Assembly (NCBI RefSeq): GCF_014645315.1
Contig: NZ_BMLQ01000001.1
Location: forward strand, 429,665-493,664
Direction: 5' to 3'
Length of the DNA: 64,000 nucleotides
Origin: Citricoccus zhacaiensis
GTDB lineage: Bacteria > Actinomycetota > Actinomycetes > Actinomycetales > Micrococcaceae
In this document: one piece after another, positions 36,966 through 48,100 of the stretch
Position numbering within the stretch: position 1 is the first letter of the stretch
How the letters are laid out: each line of letters starts with the position of its first letter
Notes under the pieces: model-generated
Seen by the model: the letters and a program-made list of their open reading frames with translations, nothing else
What the model was told of the DNA's origin: nothing
Databases searched by the model: none
Program-made: the position numbers and the translations under genes

Positions 36966-39527
36966 TTATTCCTGTTTCTCGCTAGCTTGCTGGTCCACTG
37001 TACGGACTGCTCGGCTCCGGCCGCCACGCCGGGCGGTACGGGCCTGGAGTTCGGCGATCCGGTCGCCTCCGCGCCTTTCGGCCATCCGGGCACGATCCGC
37101 CTGGCGCTGCTGTTTCTTCAGCTGACGTCGCTGCCGGCGGCGAGCCCGGGCCTCGAGCATGAGCGAACGCGGCGTGTACTTCGCCCGGAACCGCTGCCAG
37201 CCGCTCACCGAGCCACGCATGCCGGCGATGTTCTCGTCGACCCGCGCCCAGTAGTCGGCGACCTGGGCCTCGTTCGGTTCCCCCGGGCCGAAGACGGCCT
37301 GGTCCGCGCGGCGGGCCAGCAGCGTGGTGCCTGCGGCCGCCGTCGGGAAGGTCCCGGCCAGCTCCGTGGCGTGCTCCCGCCGGGTGCCGGAACGCTGGGG
37401 TTCGGAGCCGAGGTCCGTGGCGAGGCTCAACACCTCGGACCAGCCGCCCGAGACCTGCTCGGCGGGAGTCTGCGCCTCACGCCGCCTCTTGCGGCGGCGG
37501 CCCTTGAGGATCGCGATGATCAGCAACGGGATCATCAGGATCAGCAGCGGGATCAGCGAATAGACCACGATCATGACGATGTGGCCCCACTGGTCCCACC
37601 AGGACCGTTCCTCCTGCTCGGCGTCCTGGGGCTCCGGTGCCGTGTCCGGGGGCAGGTCGGCCTGCTCCTGCGGCGGCGGCGGGGGCTGGAGCACCTGCGG
37701 CTTGGGCGTGGACTTGGGCTCCTGCTGCGGCGGCGTGGGAACGTTGTCCTTGTCCGGGGTCGGGTCCAGGGCGATCCAGCCGACGTTCGCGAAGTTGACC
37801 TCTACCCAGGCGTGGACATCCTTGCCCTTGATCTGGATCGCGCCACCGTCCGCCGGATAGCTCTCCGGATAGAAGCCCATGACCACACGGGCCGGGATGT
37901 CCAGGGACCGGGCCATCAGGGCCATGCCCACGGCATACTGCTCGTCATCACCGATCCACTGCTCGGCGTCCAGCAACTGGGTGATGCGGCCGGCATAGTG
38001 ACCGGAGAGGGAGGTGACCTCGCCCTCACGGCCGTTGGAGAAGGCGCCGGACTCGTGGAGGGTGGACGCCAGGCCGCTGACGATGCCGAAGGGCTGGTCC
38101 TGGTTGCCCGTCAGTTCAGCCGCCTTCTCCGGGACGACCTGCGGCACCCCGGTGAGCTCCGGCATGACGATCTCGCCGAAGTCCTGCCCCTCGAGATCCT
38201 CGGACGCCACCTGCACCGGGAAGACCACGTCCGCGGTGTAGGAGTCGCCCTCCTGCAGCGGGATGGTGGACAGGGCGGTCTCATTGCCGTCGTTGTAGTA
38301 GAGCGATGTCGAGAGCTGGTCCGCCCGCGGTCCCTGCAGCACGGCGCCGTTGAGCTTGCCGCCGCCGGGCAGCCAGACCCCGTTGTAGGCCTCGATGCTG
38401 ATGTCCAGGGTGCCGGTGGCCCGGTTCGGGATCTCGGTCTCGGCGGTGCCCGAGAGCCGGGAGGCATCTCCGACTGGCGAGAAGTTGCCTCCGGACTGCG
38501 GGTTCACGTTGTAGACCATGCCGTCATAGGCATCCAGCGCGGCCAGGCGGACCCGCTGCCCCTCCGGCAGGCCCTCGACCGTGAACAGGACCTCCTCGTG
38601 CTGGTCCTTGACGTACTGGCGGAACTTCATCAGCGGGCTCGGGTAGTCGAACAGCTCGATCGGCGGATCGACGACGTCGCGCAGCACCTTGCGGTCCTGG
38701 TCCTGCAGCAGCAGCGGTGAGGCGGAGGCGGTCAGCAGACCGGCGACGGCGAGCACGGCGGCTCCCATGCCGACGCGGCGCCAGACCATCTTGCGTGCGG
38801 TCGCCGGGTTGGACACAGTTGTGGTATCGGTTGTGCCTGCCGCGTCAGCGCCGGTCTGGGTGCCCTGCACGCGCATCCGGTGGTGACGCCAGGCGAGCCA
38901 GGCGACGGCGCCCATGATCAGCAGCATGCCGCGCACCACGGCCATGGGCGCGTCCTTGGTGCCGAACATGATCCCGACGACGGTCATCACCAGCACGGGG
39001 ATGACGGTCCAGTAGGGCAGACGGACCCGCCAGGCCAGGAGCCCGGCCACGAGTGCCGTGAGCATCCCGGACAGGTAGGGGGCCACGAGCATGCCGCCAT
39101 TGACGCCGACCGGGGCCGCCACGGTGAGGATGTCCTTCCAGGCGGTGACCGGCCCGGTCACCAACACGAGGAGGGCATCCAGGCTCGGAAGGAAACCGGC
39201 GGCGGCCTCAGAGGGGGCTGCCAGCGCGAACCCGAAGACGAGGTAGCCGAGGACGGCCACACCGGCGGTCATCCAGACATTCCAGCGCAGGTAGGCGCTG
39301 GCCAGGGCGACGCCGAGGCCCAGCGCGATGCCGCCGAATCCGGCCACCAGGTAGTGCCAGTCTCCGGCGAAGGTGTCCTGGAAGCCCAGCAGGCCGAGGC
39401 CGAGCAGCACGATCAGCACCGCAGCGTCGATCGCGATCTGGGCCCAGGAGCAGCCGAACCTGACCCCCTTCTGCCGGGGCTGCTTCGGCAGGGTGGGCAT
39501 GGACTTCCTCGTGCCGCGGGCCATCAT
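36966..39527 (-). CDS. DUF3488/transglutaminase-like membrane protein, Cys-to-Asp variant
   Basis: An 853-residue protein: about seven N-terminal membrane helices, an extracellular transglutaminase-like domain, a Pro-rich linker (QQEPKSTPKPQ), a last membrane helix, then a basic cytoplasmic tail rich in Arg. The core segments SLDIPARVVMGF, KGKDVHAWVEV and GWIALDPTPD hold the His and Asp, but the usual catalytic Cys (CEQ/A) is Asp528 in IGDDEQYAVGM. It is therefore unlikely to be a working transglutaminase or protease and may bind peptides instead. Overlaps DUF58 by 4 nt. This trio MoxR-DUF58-TGase is widespread. Confidence 0.88.
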   Translation of the reverse strand: MMARGTRKSMPTLPKQPRQKGVRFGCSWAQIAIDAAVLIVLLGLGLLGFQDTFAGDWHYLVAGFGGIALGLGVALASAYLRWNVWMTAGVAVLGYLVFGFALAAPSEAAAGFLPSLDALLVLVTGPVTAWKDILTVAAPVGVNGGMLVAPYLSGMLTALVAGLLAWRVRLPYWTVIPVLVMTVVGIMFGTKDAPMAVVRGMLLIMGAVAWLAWRHHRMRVQGTQTGADAAGTTDTTTVSNPATARKMVWRRVGMGAAVLAVAGLLTASASPLLLQDQDRKVLRDVVDPPIELFDYPSPLMKFRQYVKDQHEEVLFTVEGLPEGQRVRLAALDAYDGMVYNVNPQSGGNFSPVGDASRLSGTAETEIPNRATGTLDISIEAYNGVWLPGGGKLNGAVLQGPRADQLSTSLYYNDGNETALSTIPLQEGDSYTADVVFPVQVASEDLEGQDFGEIVMPELTGVPQVVPEKAAELTGNQDQPFGIVSGLASTLHESGAFSNGREGEVTSLSGHYAGRITQLLDAEQWIGDDEQYAVGMALMARSLDIPARVVMGFYPESYPADGGAIQIKGKDVHAWVEVNFANVGWIALDPTPDKDNVPTPPQQEPKSTPKPQVLQPPPPPQEQADLPPDTAPEPQDAEQEERSWWDQWGHIVMIVVYSLIPLLILMIPLLIIAILKGRRRKRRREAQTPAEQVSGGWSEVLSLATDLGSEPQRSGTRREHATELAGTFPTAAAGTTLLARRADQAVFGPGEPNEAQVADYWARVDENIAGMRGSVSGWQRFRAKYTPRSLMLEARARRRQRRQLKKQQRQADRARMAERRGGDRIAELQARTARRGGRSRAVRTVDQQASEKQE

Positions 39528-40960
39528 GCCGCCGCCTTGCGCAGGGCCAGCCCGAGGTCCTGCAGGTCGCCGATCGAGACCACGGTGAGGTCACCGATGT
39601 TGGCGCGCTGGGTCTCCAGGCCGTGGGCGCAGCGGATGGCGAACGCACGCACGCCCGGCGGCACGTGGTTGGTGGCCTTGCGGAGGTCTCCGGCGGTCGG
39701 CTGGTCCCCGGTGATGAGGAAGAACACGGAGGCATTGGGAACGTGGTCAGCGGTCTCCCGGGCCACGTCCACACTGGTCTTGCGCAGGGGCTTGCCCTCG
39801 ATCCGGGTCATGTCATCCAGCATGTTGCGCCCCGTCTCCGTGTGGACCGGGCCGGCATGGGTGCGGATGGACAGGTTGCGCTGCTCCTTGAAGGCCTCGA
39901 GCCCGATGGAGGACGCGACCGAGATCGCGAGCTCGAAATCGTTCTCCGTGGCGTACTCAGACGTACTCGTGGACAGGGCGATGGCCAGGTGTGCGCGCCG
40001 GGTCTCCTCGAACTGGCGCACCATGAGCTTGTTGGTGCGGGCCACCGTCTTCCAGTGGATGTGGCGGCGATCATCCCCGGGGACATAGTCACGCAGCGCG
40101 TGGAAGGAGACATCAGCACTGGACAGATCACGGGTGGGCAAGCCTTCGAGATCGCGGATGAACCCGGCCGAGGAGCCCTGCAGTGCCACCGTCCTCGGGT
40201 GGACATACAGTTCCTCCGGCTCGGTCCACTTCAACTGGCGGCGCAGCAGGGCCAGCGGATCCTGGCGCACGGAGCGCACGGGACCGACCGTGATGACCGC
40301 GCGGCGATGCGTGGGGATGGTGAAGAGGTCCTCGTGCACGGCACCCGGGCGCATACGCGGCAGCTGGAAGACAGCCGTGGCCCGCCCCACGGGCAGTTCC
40401 ATGGCGGCCGGCATCAAGGCCCTGTCCGCCGTGTTGGTCACCTCGATGGCGCCCACGGCACGGTCACCCACGGCCACGCGGGACCGCGCCAGGTCCAGAT
40501 CCACCTTGTACGAGGACCGGCCCAGGATGAACCCGATGGCGAGCAGCAGCAGGAACACGCCGACCAGCCCGGCCACGATGGCCTCGGCCCAGCCGAAGAC
40601 GAGTCCGACGATCCAGGACCCGACGGTGATGACCAGCACGAGCCAGCCCAACGGGGAGATGACCTCCAGGACCGGCTGGACATTCTTGCCCCACCACCCG
40701 GTCGCGGCCTCGCGGGCCGGCTCGGTGGTGACCGCCGTCGTCTCCCGCAGGCGCCGCCAGCGGTCCTGCAGCTGGACCGCCGCCTTGCTGGCCCGTTCGG
40801 AGGACTTCGAGGGGCCCTTCTGCCGCGGGATGGCCGTGGGTGCCGATCCGCGGCGGCTTGGGGCCGTGGCGGAGCGCCGGGCTGCTGGACTGCCCTGCTC
40901 TGCAGGGCTTGTCTGGCTTCGACGCGAACGTCGCGTTTCGGGTGATGACTGCGTGCTCAT
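39524..40960 (-). CDS. DUF58-family protein
   Basis: A 478-residue protein. After an Arg/Ser-rich cytoplasmic start come two membrane helices (about 90-145), a beta-rich domain, and the DUF58 signature LRDYVPGDDRRHIHWKTVART followed by a VWA-like domain. DUF58 proteins occur next to MoxR ATPases almost everywhere and are thought to be their clients. The frame is open to 41002, but ATG 40960 has GAGGGG in front and clears the MoxR gene by 16 nt. Confidence 0.88.
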   Translation of the reverse strand: MSTQSSPETRRSRRSQTSPAEQGSPAARRSATAPSRRGSAPTAIPRQKGPSKSSERASKAAVQLQDRWRRLRETTAVTTEPAREAATGWWGKNVQPVLEVISPLGWLVLVITVGSWIVGLVFGWAEAIVAGLVGVFLLLLAIGFILGRSSYKVDLDLARSRVAVGDRAVGAIEVTNTADRALMPAAMELPVGRATAVFQLPRMRPGAVHEDLFTIPTHRRAVITVGPVRSVRQDPLALLRRQLKWTEPEELYVHPRTVALQGSSAGFIRDLEGLPTRDLSSADVSFHALRDYVPGDDRRHIHWKTVARTNKLMVRQFEETRRAHLAIALSTSTSEYATENDFELAISVASSIGLEAFKEQRNLSIRTHAGPVHTETGRNMLDDMTRIEGKPLRKTSVDVARETADHVPNASVFFLITGDQPTAGDLRKATNHVPPGVRAFAIRCAHGLETQRANIGDLTVVSIGDLQDLGLALRKAAA

Positions 40961-40976
40961 GTGGTGCGGGGGCCCC

Positions 40977-42053
40977 TCAAGCACCCGTGGCGGACGAACC
41001 ACCGCGGTACACGGTGTCCCCGTTCGCCTCGTCGGCGGCAGAACCGGCAGCCGGACCGGACGCCATGGCGGCGGCCGGCGCGGGGGCCTCGGACCGGTGC
41101 TGCGGGGCGCCGACGGTGGCCAGAACGTGCGTCAGAACGGCCTGGGGCGTGGCCCCGGCGAACTCGGCCTCCGGGTCCAGCACGAGCCGGTGGGTCCATA
41201 CGTGCGGGGCGAGGTCCTTGACGTCGTCCGGCAGCACGTAGTTGCGGCCGTAGGAGGCGGCACGCACCTTGGCCGCACGCACCATGGCCATGGCCCCACG
41301 CACGGAGACGCCCAGCCGGGTCTCGTCCGCCAGGCGGGTCTCCTCGGTCAACTCGGCGATGTAGTTCAGTACGGCCCCGTCCACGTGCACCGTGGTGGCC
41401 AGCTCGGTCATGTCCCGGATGGCCTGGGTGGTGATGATCGGGGCCAGGGCACCGGAGCGGTCCTTCGTGGCGGCGCCGGAGAGCAGCTCCACGGTGGACT
41501 GGCGGTCCGGGTAGCCGATCGAGGTCTTGATCAGGAAGCGGTCCAGTTGGGCCTCGGGGAGCTTGTAGGTACCGGCCTGCTCGATGGGGTTCTGGGTGGC
41601 GATGACCATGAAGGGGCGCTCGTTGGTGTAGGTGACGCCGTCCACGGTCACCCGCGCCTCCTCCATGACCTCCAGGAGGGCCGACTGCGTCTTCGGCGAG
41701 GCGCGGTTGATCTCATCGGCCAGCACGATGTTCGCGAAGATCGGCCCCTGGTGGAACTCGAACTCCTGGGACTTCTGGTCGTAGATCGTCACGCCCGTGA
41801 CGTCCGAGGGCAGCAGGTCCGGCGTGAACTGGATGCGGGAGTGGGTCCCCTTGACCGTGGCGGCCAGCGAGCGGGCGAGCATGGTCTTGCCGGTGCCCGG
41901 TGCATCCTCGAGCAGGACGTGGCCATCCGTGAGCATGGCCGTGAGGACCAGCGAGATGACGTCTTCCTTGCCCAGGATGGCCTGGCCGATGTTGTCCGAG
42001 ATCTTCTCGAACGTCCCGGCGAACCACTCGGCCTGTTCGGTGGTCATGGTCAT
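40977..42053 (-). CDS. MoxR-family AAA+ ATPase
   Basis: A 358-residue AAA+ ATPase. Walker A APGTGKT (51-57), Walker B IVLADEINRASPKTQ, sensor 1 VIATQNPIEQAGTYKLPEAQ and a C-terminal lid domain are intact. MoxR ATPases act as chaperones for VWA/DUF58-type partners, such as in metal insertion or assembly. First gene downstream of the giant gene after an AT-richer gap of 93 bp, and followed by DUF58. Confidence 0.92.
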   Translation of the reverse strand: MTMTTEQAEWFAGTFEKISDNIGQAILGKEDVISLVLTAMLTDGHVLLEDAPGTGKTMLARSLAATVKGTHSRIQFTPDLLPSDVTGVTIYDQKSQEFEFHQGPIFANIVLADEINRASPKTQSALLEVMEEARVTVDGVTYTNERPFMVIATQNPIEQAGTYKLPEAQLDRFLIKTSIGYPDRQSTVELLSGAATKDRSGALAPIITTQAIRDMTELATTVHVDGAVLNYIAELTEETRLADETRLGVSVRGAMAMVRAAKVRAASYGRNYVLPDDVKDLAPHVWTHRLVLDPEAEFAGATPQAVLTHVLATVGAPQHRSEAPAPAAAMASGPAAGSAADEANGDTVYRGGSSATGA

Positions 42054-42146
42054 GGGTGTTGCTCGCTTTCGTGGTGCGGTGGAGGCTGGAGACGTATAAC
42101 AGGGGCGGATTAGATACTGAGGGTCAGATGTTTGCCGGGCGCTGTG
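42054..42146. other. AT-richer gap between giant gene and moxR
   Basis: This 93-bp gap is visibly richer in A and T than the rest of the window (for example GTTATACG and GTATCTAATCC on the minus strand), and the end of the adjoining gene shares this trait. A TATACG box could serve a promoter for the moxR unit, but no convincing -35 box was found. Confidence 0.3.
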
Positions 42147-45100
42147 TCACCAGGCATTGATTCGCCCGGAATCAACAACGTGGTTTCCATTGTGGTATAC
42201 CCTCGCCCATACCTTTACTCCGGATACCCTCCCGTGATAACAACCAACGTCCTGCCGCGCGGTCCGACTCGATCCAACCGTGATCGTATGGTCGTACGTA
42301 CCGAAACGGTGATCGCCGCCCTGGTCTGACCAGCAATGCACGGTGTACGTCGCCGGATTGATGTCCTTCAGCTCTACGTTCAGCTTGTAGCAGCTGATAT
42401 TGCATTCGTCATTGCTGACCGGGGCACCTCGACGCACAGTCGCAGAGGGATTCGGCGGTGGCGGCGGGGCCGCGTCTGAGGTCGCGCTGGCCGACCAGGA
42501 CTCGGCCCTACCCTCGGTCGGGGTGGCGGTCACGGTGATGGTGCGCTTCTCCGAGTACCCGGTGTTCACGCTCTGGGAACCGTCGTTGGGGGTACCGCCC
42601 GAGCCGGAGATGGACACCGTGACGGTGACCGGGCGCCCGTTCGCGTAGGCCGAGGCGTTGGAACCCCAGCTGAAGTTGACCTTCTTCTCCCCACCGGTGG
42701 CCTTGATGTTCGAGGCGTTCCTGACCGGCCCGTAGGCGCTCTCCTGGTTGGAGGCGCTCGAGGCGTCGCCCGCGCCGGCGGCGTTGAGAGCCCGCACTTT
42801 GACGGTCACGTTCTTGCCGTTGCTGCCCACGTTGATGGTGCTGCCGGGCCCGCTGAGGGAATTCCAGCCACCGCCACTCACCTGGTATTGGTACCCGGTG
42901 ATCGGCGAACCATTGGCGGAGCCGGCGCTGAAGTCGACCTTGATGGTGTTGTTCTTGCCGGTCGCATCGATCGTGGGTGTGGACGGGGACTTCGGCCGGC
43001 CGTAGGGGGTGACCGCGGTGGAACGCGGCGAGGCTTCGGACGCCCCGACCCTGTTCTCGGCCTCCACGGCGAAGGAGTAGGCCGAGGTGGTCTTCAGATC
43101 GGTGACCTGCTGCGAGGTACCAGAGATGTCTTTGAGCGTCCTGACCAGCGTGCCGCCCTCGTAGACGTGCAGGTGGTACTTCGAGATGGACGCGCCGTTG
43201 TTGTTGGGCGCGCTCCACCGCACGTTGGCCACACCACCGTTGACGGCGGACTCGGCACGGGAGGCCGAGGGTGCCAAAGGCTGCATGGGCACCCCGGCCG
43301 GGGTGATCGAGGACGACCAGCCGGAGAACTCGCTGGGCCGGTCTGCGTCGTTCACCGCTTGGATCCGGAACTGGTAGGCCGTGCCGTTCGTCAGACCCTC
43401 CCACGTGGTGGAGGTGCCGGAGACCGACTTCTGCGTCACGCCGTTGGCCGGCGCCGGGGAGATCTCCACCGTGTAGGAGGTGATGGGCGAACCACGATTA
43501 ACCGGGGCGGTCCACGTCAGATCGATCTTCTGGTCCCCATCGGTGCCCTTCGGCGTGGCCGGTTGCTCCGGCTCCACGTCCGGACGGGCCGGAGCGGAGG
43601 CCACGGAGGGATCCGACTCGCCGACCTCGTTCGTGGCGGTCACAGTGAAGGTGTACTCCTGGTTGTTCGTCAGCCCGGAGATGGTGCACGTGGTGGCCGC
43701 GCACTCTTGGTTCACGCCGTCCGCGGTCACGGTGTAGCCGGTAATGGCTGCTCCGTTGTTGGCCGGGGCGTCCCACGTCAACACCACCTCAGAGTCGCCC
43801 ACGGAATCCACCCGGGGCACGCTGGGAGCCTCGGGGACGCCCTTCACGTTCAGCGTGATGGTGCCCTGGACCTGACGGTCCGGGTCCTCCGTCATGTCCT
43901 GCACGGTGTACTGCACGGTCATCTGGCCCACGAGGTCGTCGGCCGGGGTGACCACCACGTTGTCGCCGGACACCACTGCCGAGCCCTGGGAGGGATCTCC
44001 CTCCGTGCTGATGATCGTCAAGTCACCCTCCCCCTCGAACGGATTCACGTCGTTCGCGAGGACGGGAACGGTCTCAGCCCGGCCCTGGTGGGCGTCCGGC
44101 ACGGTGTCCGGATTCGCCACCGTCAGCGGGCGGTCCGAGGCGTTGACCGTGAGGGTCACCTGCGCCGGCACGGGATCGGACTTGCCGTCCGTCACGGTCA
44201 CCTGGACGGTGCCGCGGGTTCCCTTCGGGGTATCGGCCCCAGCGCTGGCGGTGAGCACGGATCCGTCGAGGTTGACGTCCACGCCCTCGATGGACGACTC
44301 GCCCAGCGCGAAGGTGAGGTTCTCGGCATCGTCCGGGTCCGGATCGGACGCGGCCTGGGCCAGGTCGAGACTCGCCGGATCGCCACCGGCGGCAACCTCC
44401 ATGGTGTTGGACTGGAACAGCGGAGGGATGTTCTCATCCGGACGCGGCAGCACGCGGACCGGCTGGGTCAGGACCGCCTTCAGGCCCTCGGCATCATCCG
44501 GTCCGGAGCCGTCCGTCACCTCGAAGGTCACGGAGGCGGCACCGGTGAAGTCCGCGGGTGCGGTGAAGACCAGGTCGGTGGCGGAGCGGACCAGGCCACC
44601 CTCGGACTCCGGCGTCGAGGACACCTTGGACTCCTCGGTGAGCCGCGGCGACTTGCCGTCCCGGACCACTACGAGATCGTCCAGGTTCAGAGGCAGTTCC
44701 TCTCCGGCCGTCACCTCGATCGGCGCGTCCGAGCGCAGCGTCGGGCGGGCCTCACCGGCTCCGGGAACGATCACGAAGGCGTAGGCGGACAGGTCATCGG
44801 CATCCGTGAGCCGGTAGGTGATCACCTGCGGGTTGGATTGCACGGGGACCACCAGCTGGTTGTCCTCCGTGAGGGTCACGCCCTCCGGGTTCTCGGGCAG
44901 GTCCACCACCAGGTCGTCCGGGGTGCCATCCGGGTCCTCATCGTTCTTGAGGATGTCCACCGTGACCTGGTCCTGGTCCACGGTCTCGCGGAAGGAGACC
45001 CGGTCGTCCCGGGCGATCGGCGCACGCAACGGCGCGTTCGGGTCCGACTCGACCGTCAGCGTTCCGGTGTCCTGACCACCACGGCCGTCCGTGATCGTGT

Positions 45101-48100
45101 AGCGGACTGACGTGAAGCCGGCCTCGGGCGGTGAGGTCAGCAGGATCCGGCCGTCCACCAGGGCGGCGTCCGAGCCCTCGGTGGCCTCCAGTGCGTCCAC
45201 GAACTTCAACTCGTCACCGTCCGCGTCCGTGTCATTGGACAACACGTCCACGGCCACCGGCCGGTCCGGGCGCACCTTGATCGAATCGTTGACCGCCACA
45301 GGAGGAGTGTTCTCCTGCGCCACGGGGGCGATGCCGACCATGATCGTCCCGGTGGAGCGGGCCCCGAGGCGGTCCTCGACCACGTAGGTGAACACGTCCG
45401 TTCCGGTGGAGCCGGCCGTGGCCGTGTACTCGATCGAGTTGGCTGTGACCTTCGCGGACCCCTTGGTGGGGGGATTCTCCAGCTGCACCAGGGACACCGA
45501 GTCCCCGTCCGGGTCGATCCCGTCCAGCGGGATCGGGATGGCCACGGTCTCGCCGGAGAACACGCGGCCCTCCACCGTCTCCGGGGACGGCGGTGAGTTG
45601 TTCTCCAGGTCCAGCGCGTTGATGTGGAACGTCACCCGGGCCGAGGCCTGCTGTCCGTCCGGTCCGGAGACGGTGTAGACGGCGGAGACCGTCTTGGCCT
45701 CCTCGCCGGCGCGGAACCGGATCTTGTTGTCCGAGACGGACACCAGGCCGTCTGCCTCGTCGACGCCCTCGGCCAGCTCGGGCTCGAGGGTGAGTTCGGC
45801 GCCGTTGGGATGGACGTCATTGTCCAGGACCGGCACGGTGACCACGTCTCCGGCCCGCACCACGGCGGTGTCCGGGTTGGGCCGCGGCGGCTCCATGGAC
45901 TCGGGGGCCGGGATCGGGATGACGGTGACCTCGCCCTTCGAGGCGGCCGTGCCGTTCGTGACGGTATAGGTGAACGTCACCGGCTCGGTGAGTCCCTGCT
46001 GGTCGGTGACGCGCAGGACGGCGTTGCGCTCCACGGACACGTTGAAGGGGGCATCCTCCGGCACGTCCACCTGCTGGGCCACCAGCACGCCGCCCTCGGG
46101 ATCGGAGTCGTTGCCGAGGATGTTGACCAGCACCTCGCCGTTGGCGGGCAGCAACGCCACGTCACGCACGGCCACCGGCGCACCGGTGTTCTTGTCCGGG
46201 TCCCTCACGTCCACCCGGATCAGCCCCGGGGCGGAGGCCGGCCCGTTGGTGGCGACGTACTTCAGGTAGAAGGTCTTCTCCTGGTCCGAGCGGAAGGACA
46301 CGGTGCCCGTGTCACTGTTCATGTCCACGTCCGCACCGGAGATCGGGTCCACATGGGCCAGGCGCAGCTCGGTGCCGGTCGGGTCGAAGTCGTTCTCCAG
46401 GGGCGAGAAGGTGGCCTCCTCCCCCACGTTGACGGTCACGTGGTCCGTGGCGGTGATCGGCGGGGCCGCGCCCTTGGGCAGCACCTCGATGACCACGCGG
46501 CCGGTCTCCGACTCGCGGCGATCGGAGACGGTGATCTCCAGTTCCTTGGTGCCGTCGGTCTTGCCGACGTCCTCGAAGGTCAGCACGCCGTCCGGGCGCA
46601 CCCGGACCACGTCGCCGTCCTCGGAGACGGCCCCCATCAACTGAAGGTCATCCCCGTCCGGGTCCTTCCAGTCCGTCAGGATGTTCTGCGAGACCTCGGT
46701 GCCGGCCTGGACCCGCAGGGTGGTCACACGCTCCTGGACGGGCTTGCTGTTCTCGTCCTCCGGGACCACGCGCACGGTGGCCTGGGCCTGGTCGGTTCCC
46801 CCACGCCCGTCGTCCGCGGTGTAGGTGAAGGAGGATGATCCGCTCGCGTCCTCGGGGACCACCATCTGGAATCCCGTGCCGTCGTAGATCTCCTGCAGGG
46901 TGCCCGTCTCGGGTTGGTCCCCGGCCAGTTCCGCGGTCAGCAGGTCACCGTCCGGGTCCACGTCATTGAACAGCACCGGCAGCGCGGTCGTGCGCCCGGC
47001 GCGGACGCCGAAGGTGTCGTCCTCGGCGACCGGTTTCTGGTTCTCCTCCTGGCGGTCCGGCAGTTCGATGGAGTCGGTGATCTCGTCCGACTCCTCTTCC
47101 TCCTGCTCGCCCTCACCCTTCGGCGGTTCCAGGTCCGCCCAGTTGTTGACGATCTTCATGCCGTCCGCCACGAGCCAGGTGTTGCCCTGCGAGATGTCGT
47201 TGAGCACCACCACGTCCCGGTTGACCCGGAACACCATCTGGGCCTCGGCCGGCATCTCGGGGATCTGCTCAGTAGTGTCCTGGGAATCATCGTCGCAGTC
47301 ACGCTGGTACAGGCCGGAACCCTGCCAGGCCGCGTGCGTGCAGGTCCCCACGCGCACCGGTTGGATCGGGCTACCAGTGGCCTCCACGGTGGTGTACTGC
47401 GGCTCCCCGCCACCCAGCGGAACGGTCGCGGTCTTGTTGGCGAGCGCGACGACGGCCCCGGCCGCCTCCGGTCCCGGCGCTTGGAGCTTTCCCCCGGCGG
47501 GGTCGACGACGGTGGCGGCCTCGCCCTCGGAGGTCACCAGGGTGCCGGAGGACGCATCGAAGACGACGCCCGTCTCCCCGACGGCCGAGATCTGGGGCTC
47601 GGCCATCCCGGCGAGCCCGTCGATCTCGGTGGAGGAGACCTCCCGGAACCCGGCCGGGTCGCCGTCCGCGCCGTCGTCGTCCTCGGGGGTGCCGGACTCA
47701 TCCGCTGCGTCCTCGGCGGTCTCGCCGTCCCCGACGGCCTCGGTCGAGGACTCGGACTGCTCGCGCAGCTCCTCGTCGGTCAATGGGCGGAAGCCCTTGA
47801 TGAGGTTGGCGTCCAGATCGGCCACCCAGACCGTGTCATCGCGGCCCACGGCCGAGAGCACCCTGCCCTCGGCTTCATAGAAGGGTTCGGCCGATTCGGA
47901 GGCGATGGACCCGAGGGTCTGGGTGGTGGCAGCGTAGACCCGGCCCTGATCCGTGTCCGAGACGGCCACGATGTTCTCGCCGTAGGAGAAGGAGGAGTTG
48001 GCCGGGAGCATCGTCTCGTCGGAGAGGACGAAGGCGGCCGGGTCCACGGTCGTGGCCGCGCCCATCTCGAGGTCCCGGAGGTAGACCTGGTCCGCATGCT

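Noticed and set aside
43820-47040. Repeating units in the giant gene as a possible CRISPR or satellite array
   Set aside because: Repeats are 90-100 codons long, strongly diverged in DNA, and are protein modules.
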